This document shows positions 33,059 through 42,780 of a DNA stretch of 64,000 bases, piece by piece (the first letter of the stretch is position 1; every line of letters starts with the position of its first letter). The position numbers and the translations under genes were made by a program. This stretch comes from Phytopseudomonas dryadis (GTDB taxonomy: Bacteria > Pseudomonadota > Gammaproteobacteria > Pseudomonadales > Pseudomonadaceae): the NCBI RefSeq assembly GCF_004327355.1, contig NZ_QJUM01000016.1, positions 1 to 64,000 of the forward strand. Direction: 5' to 3'. The notes below the pieces were generated by a model. That model was not told the origin of the DNA, did no database searches, and saw only the letters and a program-made list of their open reading frames with translations.

Positions 33059-34540
33059 TCAGCGCATCACGAACGGGTCGGGCATCGGTGCCTGGGACAG
33101 GTTGATCCACACGGTTTTCAGCTCGGTATAGGCCAGCAGCGAATCGATGCCGCTCTCGCGGCCATAGCCGCTGTTGCCGAAACCGCCGATGGGTGCCATG
33201 GCCGAGACGGCGCGGTAGGTGTTGACCCAGACGATCCCCGAGCGCACGCCTTTGGCCAGGCGGTGGGCGCGGCCCAGGTCGCGGGTCCAGATACCGGCGG
33301 CCAGGCCGAACTGCGAGTCGTTGGCCATGGCCAGCGCCTCGGCCTCGTCCTTGAAGCGGATCACCGAGGCCACCGGGCCGAACACCTCCTCCTGCATGAT
33401 GGTCATCGCCTGGCTGTCGCACTCGAACAGGGTCGGCTCGTAGTACCAGCCCTCGCTGTCCAGCGGCGGGCGCTTGCCGCCCAGGCGCAGGATGGCGCCC
33501 TCGGCGACGGCGGTGGCGACCAGGCGCTCGACCACGGCCAGTTGCTGGGCGGTGGCCATGGGGCCCATCTCGCTGGCGTCGTCCTGCGGATTGCCGATGC
33601 GGATGCGCCTGGCGCGCTCGATCAGGCGCTCGACGAAGGTGTCGTAGATGCTGTCCTGCACCAGCAGCCGCGACCCGGCCACGCAGCTCTGCCCGGAGGC
33701 GGCATAGATGCCGGCGACCACGCCGTTGATGGCGCTGTCGAGATCGGCATCGGCGAAGATGATGTTGGGCGATTTGCCGCCCAGCTCCAGGGACAGTTTG
33801 GCGAAGTTCTCGGCACTGGCGCGCACCACATGGCGGGCGGTGGCGGCGCCGCCGGTGAAGGCGATCTTGCGCACCAGCGGGTGGCTGCTCAGGGCGGCGC
33901 CGGCGGTCGGGCCATAGCCGGTGACCACGTTGACCACGCCTGGCGGAAAGCCCGCTTCGAGGGCCAGGCGCGCCAGTTCGAGGATGGTCGCCGAGGCATG
34001 CTCGGAGGGCTTGAGCACGATGGTGTTGCCGGCGGCCAGGGCCGGCGCGAGCTTGATCGCGGTCAGGTACAGCGGGCTGTTCCAGGGAATGATCCCGGCC
34101 ACCACGCCAAGCGGCTCGTGGCTGGTGTAGGCGAACATGTCCGGCTTGTCGAGGGGCAGGGTGCCGCCTTCGAGCTTGTCGGCCAGGCCGGCGGTGTAGT
34201 GGAAGAACTCCGGCAGGTAGCCGACCTGGCCGCGGGTCTCGCGGATCAGTTTGCCGTTGTCGCGGCTTTCCAGCTGGGCCAGGGCTTCCCTGTGGTCGGC
34301 GATCAGGTCGCCGAGGCGGCGCAGCAGCTTGCCCCGTGCGGTGGCGCTGAGGGTGCGCCAGGCCGGGTCGTCGAAGGCGGCCTGGGCGGCCTGCACCGCG
34401 TGCTCGACATCCTCGGCGCCAGCGTCGGGCAGTTCGGCCCAGGGCTTGGCCAGGGCCGGGTCGAAGCTCTGGAAGGTGTTGCCGGACCGGGCATCGAGCC
34501 ACTGGCCGTCGATACACATCTGGTAGCGTGCGAGCGTCAT
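33059..34540 (-). CDS. NAD(P)-dependent aldehyde dehydrogenase
   Basis: Enzyme of 493 residues oxidising an aldehyde to a carboxylic acid. Catalytic C286 (ASGQSCVAGSR) and general base E252 (LELGGKSPN) are present, as are IPWNSPLYL and the cofactor-binding KPSE and FTGG segments. The ATG at 34540 overlaps the hydrolase stop (ATGA), so the two are coupled; the longer open frame to 35263 lies over the hydrolase gene and is not real. In context it would oxidise an aldehyde released by ring opening and hydrolysis. Confidence 0.9.
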   Translation of the reverse strand: MTLARYQMCIDGQWLDARSGNTFQSFDPALAKPWAELPDAGAEDVEHAVQAAQAAFDDPAWRTLSATARGKLLRRLGDLIADHREALAQLESRDNGKLIRETRGQVGYLPEFFHYTAGLADKLEGGTLPLDKPDMFAYTSHEPLGVVAGIIPWNSPLYLTAIKLAPALAAGNTIVLKPSEHASATILELARLALEAGFPPGVVNVVTGYGPTAGAALSSHPLVRKIAFTGGAATARHVVRASAENFAKLSLELGGKSPNIIFADADLDSAINGVVAGIYAASGQSCVAGSRLLVQDSIYDTFVERLIERARRIRIGNPQDDASEMGPMATAQQLAVVERLVATAVAEGAILRLGGKRPPLDSEGWYYEPTLFECDSQAMTIMQEEVFGPVASVIRFKDEAEALAMANDSQFGLAAGIWTRDLGRAHRLAKGVRSGIVWVNTYRAVSAMAPIGGFGNSGYGRESGIDSLLAYTELKTVWINLSQAPMPDPFVMR

Positions 34541-35370
34541 GCGACGATCCCCTTGGCGATGTTCTGAAGGCGGGCGACCTGTTCGAGGAATTCCAGCAGC
34601 AGCTGGTTGACCAGCCGCGGCGATTCCACCGGCATCATATGCCGTTGTTCCGCGAGCACGGCGGTTCTGGCGCCCGGGATGCAGCGCGCCAGTTGCCGGG
34701 CCATCTCCGGGGTCGAACCCGGGTCCAGCTCGCCGGTGGCGATCAGCGTCGGCACGCGGATGCTGGCCAGGTCGTCGACACGGTACATGTCCTGGGTGGC
34801 GAACAGGGTATAGGTGGTCAGGTAGCCCTGGGCGTCGTTGCCGGCCAGGGTCTGGCGGATGGCGGCGATCTGCGCCGGGTTGGCCGCCTGGTACTCGCGG
34901 CTGAACCAGCGCGACAGCGCCGCCTCGGCATTGGCATCGGGGCCGTGTTCGGCGGCCTGGGCGGTGCGCGCGATGACCCCGGCGCGCTGCTCGGGGCTGC
35001 GGTTGAACACGCTGTTGAGCACCACCAGCGCGGCGATCTGCTGCGGATGGTGCAGGGCGAAGGCCCGCGCCACCAGCCCGCCCATGGAGAAGCCGACGAC
35101 CATGGCCTGGGGCAGCTGCAGGTGCTCGAGCAGTTCGCGCAACTGATCGGCATAGCCGGCCAGGCCGATGTCCGGGGCCGGTCGCGGGCTGTCGCCGTGG
35201 CCGAGCATGTCGTAGGCGATGACCTGGAAGTGCGGCGCCAGGCCGACGATCTGCCCGCCCCACATTTCCTTGTTCAGGCCGACGCCGTGGATCAGCACCA
35301 CGGCTTGGCCCTGGCCGGTCACCAGGTAGCTGGTGCCGGCCGGCGTGCGTTCGGCAGTGAGCCCAATCAT
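34537..35370 (-). CDS. Alpha/beta-fold hydrolase
   Basis: Hydrolase of 277 residues. The oxyanion strand is VVLIHGVGLNKEMW, and the nucleophile elbow is GFSMG with S95. The acid is probably in TGELDPGSTPE and the catalytic histidine in EQRHMMP. The fold and size are like RutD, ring-fission hydrolases and enol-lactone hydrolases; the bond cleaved is unknown. The start at 35370 follows the AA_synth gene with a GGAGC ribosome site in the 13-base gap, and the stop overlaps the aldehyde dehydrogenase start. Confidence 0.87.
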   Translation of the reverse strand: MIGLTAERTPAGTSYLVTGQGQAVVLIHGVGLNKEMWGGQIVGLAPHFQVIAYDMLGHGDSPRPAPDIGLAGYADQLRELLEHLQLPQAMVVGFSMGGLVARAFALHHPQQIAALVVLNSVFNRSPEQRAGVIARTAQAAEHGPDANAEAALSRWFSREYQAANPAQIAAIRQTLAGNDAQGYLTTYTLFATQDMYRVDDLASIRVPTLIATGELDPGSTPEMARQLARCIPGARTAVLAEQRHMMPVESPRLVNQLLLEFLEQVARLQNIAKGIVA

Positions 35371-35383
35371 GCGATGCTCCTGC

Positions 35384-35974
35384 TCAGCGGCCCTGCTCGG
35401 CGGCCAGCTCTTCCAGATCGATGTAGCGATTGCCGATGCGCGGGTGCAGGCGGCCGCCATCGGCCGCGCCGAGCACCACGACGATCTCGTCGGCGCGCGG
35501 TGCATCCTCGATGCGCATTTCCAGGGTGACGTAATGCGAGCGCAGGCCTTCGTCGTCCTTGTGCATCATCGGGATCTGGATCGAGGTGCCCGGGCCGCCG
35601 CGCTTGTTGGTGAAGCTCAGGTAGCTCTTGGCCTTGACCGCCTCGCGGTAGTGGTTGCCGAAGCGCAGGGTGTGGATGACCGCCGAGGCATGCTCGATCT
35701 CGCCATCGGCGCCGACCACCGCGGCCTTGCCGTAGGCCTCGATGCGCGCGGCGCCACCGATGGCCGCGCTCAGACGCTCGACCATCAGCGCGCCGAGGGC
35801 AGAGCAATTGGCCTTGATCTCGGGCTTGAGGTCTTCGACGAAACCCTTGCCGGCCCAGGGATTGCGGATCACCACGGCCAGGCCGACCATGGTCACCGGC
35901 TTGTCGGTGGCCTTGCCGCCCTCGCTGAGGGTCTCTTCTACATAACTGACGATCTTGCGGATTTCGAAACTCAT
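35384..35974 (-). CDS. AA_synth (DUF1185) family protein
   Basis: Protein of 196 residues matching the so-called amino acid synthesis family: IRKIVSYVEETLSEGGK at the start, VVIRNPWAGKGFVEDLKPEIK, and GGPGTSIQIPMMHKDDEGLRSHYVTLEMRIEDAPRADEIVV near the end. The name is historical, and the reaction is not established; structural relatives include ring-amide hydrolases of the barbiturase/cyanuric acid type. It is the first gene of the catabolic operon, with a palindromic operator 33 bases upstream of its start. The genomic company suggests a hydrolytic or ring-opening step (inference). Confidence 0.82.
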   Translation of the reverse strand: MSFEIRKIVSYVEETLSEGGKATDKPVTMVGLAVVIRNPWAGKGFVEDLKPEIKANCSALGALMVERLSAAIGGAARIEAYGKAAVVGADGEIEHASAVIHTLRFGNHYREAVKAKSYLSFTNKRGGPGTSIQIPMMHKDDEGLRSHYVTLEMRIEDAPRADEIVVVLGAADGGRLHPRIGNRYIDLEELAAEQGR

Positions 35975-36006
35975 GACGGGCCCTTAGCAGGTTGGGATTG
36001 AGTATT

Positions 36007-36018
36007 ATGGTATACCAG
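36007..36018. promoter_or_regulatory. Operator palindrome 5 (ATGGTATACCAG)
   Basis: The core GGTATACC with TATT on the left and AATACG on the right matches the sites at 30455 and 23687. It lies 33 bases upstream of the first gene of the catabolic operon. Confidence 0.65.
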
Positions 36019-36128
36019 AATACGCAATATGCAAGCAGGCCCGATGGCAGGCACGGTGGTGCCTCGCGCATACTGACGAGGCGCCCTGGCTGTGTGTCAT
36101 GAGAGTGAAAACCGCTGCACCAGCCCAA

Positions 36129-36311
36129 TGCCGATCAGACAAGGTTTTTGCAGGAGCAGAAGAGCGGCAAACCGCCGCCCGTGCAGGAGCGTCGACCTCG
36201 GCGCGATGCGAGGCTGGCCATCCAGTGGAATCCGAGGCGTGGGCACCATTCGCCGCGGGGTCGCGGCTCCTACAGGACCAGGGCAAGCCGCCGCAAACGC
36301 TTGACTGACTG
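36129..36311. repeat. Long intergenic repeat, family A copy 1
   Basis: A sequence of about 180 bases beginning TGCCGATCAGACAAGG and ending AACGCTTGACTGACTG. It contains GAGCGTCGACCTCGGCGCGA and CGCCGCGGGGTCGCGGCTCC. A second nearly complete copy with the same two ends lies at 57643-57822, and further copies or parts are at 39688-39775, 40361-40528 (inverted) and about 53430-53508 (inverted). It fills most of the gap between the AA_synth operon and folE2. No gene is visible in it. Confidence 0.8.
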
Positions 36312-36353
36312 GCATTATGCACCAGCCGCCTTGGCGGGCGGCTGGTGGGTCGG

Positions 36354-37257
36354 TCACGGGGTCGACGGAGCCAGGTTCCAGGCGTGGCTGGCGCTGGCCA
36401 CGGCGTCGTGGGCGTGCAGGCTTTCGGCGTGCACCACGCGCAGATGGAAGCCATCGATGCCGGGGAAGTCGACAAGCATGCCGTGCAGGCGCCGGGCGGC
36501 ATCTTCGCAGAACATCGGGTTCTGCCCATTGGCCAGGGCGAATGCCTGCTCGTCGGCACGCTTGACCGCCGTCTGTAGCGCCGTCGCCAGAACCGCCTCG
36601 GCCCCGTCGAGTAGTCTCCTGATCGGCAAGTCGCCGGCATCCTCGGGCAGGCGTACGTGCAGTTCGGCAGTGCTGCGCTGACTGTGCGGGGTGGCGACGA
36701 TGCCCTCGCTGCTGCCGAGCCAGGCGAGCACCTGCCGATGGCTCGGTGACTGGCCGTCGAAGTCCTCGCTGAAGCGCTGCTGGATCAACTGCCGCGCCAG
36801 CGCGGCCGAGCAGGGGCAGGTGGAGGAGTAGCCCAATTGCAACCGCAGTTCCACGTGAAACCCCTGGGGCCCCAGGCGTGCCTGGACCTGCAGCGGGTAC
36901 GCCTTCCAGCCGGACAGCGGGCTGACCAGTGCCGGTCGCTCGAGCAGCAGTTCAGCGTCCAGGCGCAGCGAGGCACGCCGCGAAAGCCCGCGATGACTGT
37001 CGAGAAAGGTCTGCAGCACCCGGCGCAGGAGCCCGGGCGACAGCGCCTGGTGTTCCAGTTCGGCGAGCGCCAGGTACAGCCGTGACATGTGAATGCCCCG
37101 GGCGGCGCCATCGTCGAGGCTGACCCCGGCATCGGCCCGGGCGCCCAGGCGCTGCCCTTCGACCCGTATCGGCAGGGCGATACCACACATGCCCACCCAG
37201 TCCAGGGCGGCCTGGTCGGCAGCTTTGCTGCCCGGCGATATCGGGCAGCTTGCTCAT
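36354..37257 (-). pseudogene. folE2: Frameshifted GTP cyclohydrolase FolE2 (type IB)
   Basis: FolE2 makes dihydroneopterin triphosphate without zinc, replacing zinc-dependent FolE when zinc is scarce. The bulk of the protein is intact from ALDWVGMCGIALPIR to the end, with SSTCPCSAALA, PHSQRSTAELHV and NPMFCEDAARR. The expected N-terminus (MSKLPDIAGQQ) is present from 37257 but in a different frame. Removing one A of the AAA at 37224-37226 (TTT on the plus strand) restores a continuous MSKLPDIAGQQAADQAALDW-type start. So this is either a real one-base insertion or a sequencing error. It is divergent from dksA2 across a Zur-like box. Confidence 0.78.
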
Positions 37258-37294
37258 GACGCTCATCGTTTTCACCGTTGCCAAATGAATTTAA

Positions 37295-37311
37295 ATGTTA
37301 TGTTATAACAA
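37295..37311. promoter_or_regulatory. Zur-box-like palindrome
   Basis: ATGTTATGTTATAACAA contains perfect arms TGTTAT (37296-37301) and ATAACA (37305-37310) with a three-base centre, which resembles gammaproteobacterial Zur sites (TGTTATANNATAACA type). It lies between the divergent folE2 and dksA2, both known Zur targets in P. aeruginosa, 26 bases before the dksA2 start. Confidence 0.72.
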
Positions 37312-37336
37312 ATATATCCATTTGAACGAGGCCACC

Positions 37337-37741
37337 ATGACGGTCGATGAACTGCTCGCCCAGCCTGCGGCGGCCTATATGAACGATGAGCAACAGGCGT
37401 TCTTCCAGCAGTTGCTGAAGACCCAGCGCAGCGAGCTGCAGCAGCGTATCGACGACGAGTTCGGTGCGCTGCGCGAGCAGGACCGGCCCGCCGACGAGGC
37501 CGACCAGGCCAGCCGCGAGGAACAGCGGCAGTGGCAACTGCGCCTGCTCGAACGGGAGAAGAAGCTGCTGGACAAGATCGACGAAGCCCTCGAGCGGCTG
37601 GCCCGGGGCGAATACGGCTGGTGCCGCGAAACCGGCGAGCCCATCGGCCTGCAGCGCCTGCTGCTGCGGCCCACCGCGACCCTGTGCATCGAGGCGAAAG
37701 AGCGCGAAGAACAGCGCGAACGCCACCGCCGCTCCGTGTAA
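37337..37741 (+). CDS. dksA2: DksA2, zinc-independent DksA paralogue
   Basis: Protein of 134 residues that binds the RNA polymerase secondary channel and acts with ppGpp. The coiled-coil tip carries the D-x2-D-x-A motif (D53, D56, A58). The C-terminal globule has only two cysteines (C96 and C117), where DksA has four, marking the zinc-independent DksA2 type that substitutes in zinc starvation. I chose the ATG at 37337; the in-frame ATG at 37295 would place the Zur box inside the gene. It is followed by zigA after 23 bases. Confidence 0.88.
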   Translation: MTVDELLAQPAAAYMNDEQQAFFQQLLKTQRSELQQRIDDEFGALREQDRPADEADQASREEQRQWQLRLLEREKKLLDKIDEALERLARGEYGWCRETGEPIGLQRLLLRPTATLCIEAKEREEQRERHRRSV

Positions 37742-37764
37742 CCCCCGCTGATGAGGAAACCGCC

Positions 37765-38969
<1,205 letters not shown>

Positions 38970-38970
<1 letters not shown>

Positions 38971-39584
38971 TGCTGGCGGCCGTATTCGCCGCCGCGCCGC
39001 GCCAGGTCAGCGGCGCCGATGTGCAGGTGCTCGGTGAGGCGTTGCGCGACCCGGTCAACCTGGCCATCTGGCAGCGCCGCTTGGCGCCCCACGTGGCGAC
39101 CTTCGCCGAGCAGTTGCTGGCCCAGGGCGAGCCACTGGCGCAGTCGTTGAGCCTGCGGTTGCCCAGCGCCGAGGCCGAGCCGGATCTGTCCGGCCTGCTC
39201 GCGGGCTATAGCGACATGCCCGGCCAGGCGGCGTTTCTCGCCGATGTGGCCTGGCTGGTAAGGGCCTACGCCTGCCTGCTCGATGCCCGCAGCATCGGCT
39301 TGCGCCTGCGCGCCCTGGACAACGCCATGTGCCCGCGCTTTCACGTCGACCAGGTACCGCTGCGGCTGATCACCAGCTATGCCGGCAGCGGCAGCCAGTG
39401 GCTGCCCGGCTCCCTGGCCACGGCCCGCGCCGATGCCGTGCCCGAGCAGATCGCGTGCGGCCATGTGGCCTTGCTCAAGGGCGAGCGCTGGACGGGCAAC
39501 GAAGGGCGTGGCCTGGTACACCGCTCTCCGCCCCTGGCGGCGGGTGAGCGGCGCTTGCTGCTGACGCTGGACTGGCTGGCGTAA
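38970..39584 (+). CDS. DUF1826 family protein
   Basis: Protein of 204 residues matching DUF1826, with the conserved MCPRFHVDQVPLRLITSYAGSGSQW region and the late HRSPPLAAGERRLLLTLDWL. The histidine-bearing core (CPRFHVD, VHRSPP) looks like a metal site in a dioxygenase-like fold, but no function is known. The ATG shares one base with the zigA stop (TGATG). Co-occurrence with COG0523 genes suggests a role in metal limitation. Confidence 0.78.
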
Positions 39585-39687
39585 GGGGTAGCCGGCCACG
39601 AAAAATCGCCGGGTGTTTTTGACGTCGCTTGCGACGAGCGTAGATAGCGTCTTGCTCCTTGGCCTGCAAGCGCCCGTTCGCAGTCCG

Positions 39688-39775
39688 GGTCCGGCGCGAT
39701 GCGCTGGCGGCCATGCCGCAGAAATCGCGCTATGGCCACGCTCGCCGCGAGGTCGCGGCGCCTACACGAATCTGG
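39688..39775. repeat. Family A repeat, partial copy
   Basis: This matches the second half of the family A element (GCGCGATGCGCTGGCGGCCA through GGTCGCGGCGCCTACA) and is closest to the copy at 57643-57822 (shared GCAGAAATCGCG-TATGGCCACG). It lies in the 327-base gap 39585-39911, where I see no gene. Confidence 0.65.
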
Positions 39776-39911
39776 CAATTCTGCGCTTATCGTTGAATCC
39801 CGCAGGATGGATCGGGCCGAGCAGGTTAGGCGCCGTAAGCCATCGAGCGATAGCGCGGGGTAGCCAAAAGCAGCGCCCGGGCGCCGGATCAAGGGCGAAA
39901 AGCCGATGGCC

Positions 39912-40265
39912 TCAATAGGCCATCCACACGCCCTGGCTCTGCCGCTCGCAGAATGGCTTGAGGTAGGCGGCGTCGTTGGCCATGCCGTAGTAATGGATAT
40001 CCTGCTGATACGGGGTGCCGGCGACCCTGGCGTTGCGGCAGGCGCCGAAGGCGCCCATCGGGCACTGTTCGACGAAGGTCACCTCGACCTTCTGGCCCTT
40101 GAGCTGCGGCTGGCAGAAGCCGCTGCGGAACAGGTTCGGCGGGATGCTGCGATTCTGCTGGCACACCTTGACGTCCAGGCGCTGCGCCTGGCTGTGCACG
40201 ATGCACGCCTCGCCCCAGGCCAGGCCGGACAGGCTGCAGAGCGCGAGCAGCAGAAAACGACGCAT
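39912..40265 (-). CDS. Small secreted protein, function unknown
   Basis: Protein of 117 residues with a signal peptide (MRRFLLLALCSLSGLAWG). The mature part has six cysteines (ACIVHSQ, KVCQQN, GFCQPQ, EQCPMG, ACRNAR, FCERQ), suggesting disulfides in the periplasm. I do not recognise the family. GGAG precedes the ATG at 40265; a longer frame to 40286 is less likely. It lies between two Zur-type regions, but I see no zinc box near it. Confidence 0.7.
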   Translation of the reverse strand: MRRFLLLALCSLSGLAWGEACIVHSQAQRLDVKVCQQNRSIPPNLFRSGFCQPQLKGQKVEVTFVEQCPMGAFGACRNARVAGTPYQQDIHYYGMANDAAYLKPFCERQSQGVWMAY

Positions 40266-40360
40266 CGAACCATCTCCAGGGATCATTGCCTGGGACTTTA
40301 GGGTTTCTTGCCGCTTTATCGCAAGTCGCGGCTAATAATGTTTGGCCCGTAAAACGATGG

Positions 40361-40528
40361 TTTGCCCCGGCCCTGTGGGAGCCGCGCCCCCGCGGCGATT
40401 GCGGGTCGCACCACTGGTTTTGTGGGATGGCCGCCACCGCATCGCGCCGAGGTCGACGCTCCTACACGGGCGGCGGGTTGCCGCTCTTCTGTAGGCGCCC
40501 CTGCTCCTGCGAAAACCTTATCCATGGC
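40361..40528. repeat. Family A repeat, inverted copy
   Basis: On the minus strand this reads ATAAGGTTTTCGCAGGAGCAG through GAGCGTCGACCTCGGCGCGA to GGCGCGGCTCCCACAGG, aligning with the copy at 36129-36311 along nearly its whole length. It fills the gap between the secreted-protein gene and the second COG0523 gene. Confidence 0.72.
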
Positions 40529-40595
40529 CGGGCTTGCATCGTTTATCTGCGTGCGCGCCCTTTTCCCGCACCCGCTAAAACCGCACCATGGGCGC

Positions 40596-41558
40596 ATGTT
40601 GAAACAGATCCCCACCCACCTGATCGCCGGCCCCCTGGGCGCCGGCAAGACCAGCCTGATCCGTCGGTTGCTGGCGCAGCGGCCTGCGCACGAGCGCTGG
40701 GCGGTGCTGATCAACGAATTCGGCCAGATCGGCCTGGACGCGGCGTTGCTGGCCCGCGACGAAGAGGGCGTCAGTTTCAGCGAGGTGGCCGGTGGCTGCC
40801 TGTGTTGCGTCAATGGCCTGCCGTTTCAGGTCGGCCTGGGACGCTTGCTGCGCCAGGCCAGGCCGGACCGCCTGCTGATCGAACCCTCCGGCCTCGGTCA
40901 TCCCCTGCGCTTGCTGGAGCAGCTCGCCGAGGCACCCTGGGATGGCGTGCTGGCCGTGCAACCGCTGGTGATGGTGCTCGACGCCGCCGCCCTGGCCGTC
41001 GCCGCGCCCTTGCCGGACAGCCAGCGCGAAGCCCTGAGTCGGGGCGCTCTGCTGCTGCTGACCAAGGGCGAAGGGCTGGACGCCCTGGCCCGTGCCCGTG
41101 TCGAGGCCGCCTTGCCGCGACAGGCGTTGCTATGGGCGGACCAGGAGGGACTGCCCCTGGCGCGATTGCCGATGGTCCATCCGGTGCAGGGCGCGGCAGG
41201 CGACTGGTCGTCCCTGCCGGACGGCCCTAGGGCGCCGGCGACCCTCTGGCGTACGCCGCAGGAGCCGATCTGCCTGATTCAGGCGCAGCCCGAAGGCTGG
41301 AGCATCGGCTGGCGCTGGCATCCCAGCCAGCGCTTCGAGTTGCTGCGGGTGCAGCAATGGCTGGCGTCGTTGCCCTGGCGCCGCGCCAAGCTGGTGCTGC
41401 AGACCAACGCCGGCTGGCTCTCGGCCAATGCCCTGGACGGCCAGGCGCCGCACTGGCAGGCCAGCGAGTGGCGCAAGGATTCGCGGCTGGAGCTGATCTT
41501 CGCCGCGGCTGAGGAGAAAGAACCCCTGCTCCACGGCATGGCGGCCTGCCGGGTGTAG
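40596..41558 (+). CDS. Second COG0523-family GTPase
   Basis: G3E GTPase of 320 residues. The P-loop is GPLGAGKTS (12-20), the metal motif is GCLCC at 67-71, and a Walker B-like LLIEPSGLGHP follows. It is shorter than ZigA and belongs to another COG0523 subgroup; in P. aeruginosa a comparable gene lies near the zinc-responsive cluster. I chose the ATG at 40596 (MLKQIPTHLIAG). It has no visible Zur box in the 330 bases upstream, which consist mostly of a family A repeat. It converges on the next gene with only four bases between stops. Confidence 0.82.
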   Translation: MLKQIPTHLIAGPLGAGKTSLIRRLLAQRPAHERWAVLINEFGQIGLDAALLARDEEGVSFSEVAGGCLCCVNGLPFQVGLGRLLRQARPDRLLIEPSGLGHPLRLLEQLAEAPWDGVLAVQPLVMVLDAAALAVAAPLPDSQREALSRGALLLLTKGEGLDALARARVEAALPRQALLWADQEGLPLARLPMVHPVQGAAGDWSSLPDGPRAPATLWRTPQEPICLIQAQPEGWSIGWRWHPSQRFELLRVQQWLASLPWRRAKLVLQTNAGWLSANALDGQAPHWQASEWRKDSRLELIFAAAEEKEPLLHGMAACRV

Positions 41559-41562
41559 CGCG

Positions 41563-42780
41563 TTATCGATCCGCCCGCGGAGGGCGGGGTGGTCGCAGCC
41601 AGGGTTGCGAGAGCGGCTCCACGTGCGTCAGGTTGTAGCGCTCCAGCGCCGAACCGCAGGGCGCGGGCACTGGCAAGGCCTCGGGCACGCCGCTGTTGAC
41701 CACGCCGATCCGGTCGTTATCCAGTTCGATTTCCTGGAAGCGCTCGGCCAGCACCTGGCCGTCCGGGGCGAAGTACAGCAGTACCCTGGGCAGGCGGGCA
41801 GTGCGCCGCTGGGCGTCGTCGAGGGGCTGGGGCGGCAGCGTGACATCGGCCTCGCGCCAGGCGTAGGGCGCCCGGGCTTCCTGCCAGCGCACCCGCCAGG
41901 GCGCATCCAGCGGCAGCAATGCCGGCCCCAGGTCGGGGTAGCCATTCCAGCAGCTGTCGACCGGCAGCAGCGCCCGCTCGCGGATGTCCATGGCCAGTGG
42001 CTGGCCGTTGATCTCGATGCGCACGATGGCCCGCTCGCCGAGGTTGGCCGCCGCGACCAGTACCGGGGCGTGCGCCAGGCGTCTGGCTCGAGAACTTTCC
42101 AGCCGCGCATCGCGGTGCAGGGCGGCAGTCACCTGCACATGGTCGGCATAGTGGTAGTACTGGTGAACCAGCGCCAGCTCGGGGGCATCGGGGTAGGCGG
42201 CGGTCAGGCGCAGGGGGGCGGGCGTCATCGGGCCTTCCCCGCTGCCGCCCAGTTGCCGGGGGAAGGTGCGGTAGTCCGCCCTCAGGCGCGTGCCGTCGTA
42301 GGGAAAGCGGCCTTGGTCGATTTCCTCGGTATACGGCCAGCGGGTCAGCACGCTGAAGCGCTCCGGCGCGTCGGCCGCCAGCGGCAGATCCGGGCCGCTG
42401 CCCGAGCGGGTGCTGGTATGCCGGGGATCGATCCACAGATCCTGGCCGCTGAGGTTGACGTGGATTTCGGCGATGGCCGGGTGGCGTTCGGAGAAGAGAT
42501 GCTGCCGCGCCTCGGCGAGCAGGCTGCCCAGCGGCAGGATGGAGGCGGCCGCCAGGCTGGGCAGCAGCATCAGCGCATGCATGCTGCCGGGCATGCCGCC
42601 CCGGTTGCGCACGGCGTAGCAGCCCCAGGCGATCAGCAGCGTGGCCAGCGCTGGCAGGGCCAGGTACAGCGCCAGGTAGATTGCCAGCAGCGCACCCGCG
42701 TCGGTCAGCGCGAGGATGGACGAGGTGGCGATCAACAGCGTCGACAGGGCGCTGAGCAGCAGGCCGAAGCTATATTTCAT
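41563..42780 (-). CDS. Membrane-anchored protein of unknown function (405 aa)
   Basis: I do not recognise the family. Three hydrophobic segments lie at the N-terminus (about 5-25, 31-55 and 66-85), followed by a soluble region of about 310 residues, probably periplasmic, rich in beta-strand-like sequence (LVHQYYHYADHVQVTAALHRDARL, ARVLLYFAPDGQVLAERFQEIELD). It ends in a proline- and arginine-rich tail. The start overlaps the stop of the 826-residue gene upstream (ATGA), so both are likely made together and may form one complex. Confidence 0.6.
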   Translation of the reverse strand: MKYSFGLLLSALSTLLIATSSILALTDAGALLAIYLALYLALPALATLLIAWGCYAVRNRGGMPGSMHALMLLPSLAAASILPLGSLLAEARQHLFSERHPAIAEIHVNLSGQDLWIDPRHTSTRSGSGPDLPLAADAPERFSVLTRWPYTEEIDQGRFPYDGTRLRADYRTFPRQLGGSGEGPMTPAPLRLTAAYPDAPELALVHQYYHYADHVQVTAALHRDARLESSRARRLAHAPVLVAAANLGERAIVRIEINGQPLAMDIRERALLPVDSCWNGYPDLGPALLPLDAPWRVRWQEARAPYAWREADVTLPPQPLDDAQRRTARLPRVLLYFAPDGQVLAERFQEIELDNDRIGVVNSGVPEALPVPAPCGSALERYNLTHVEPLSQPWLRPPRPPRADR

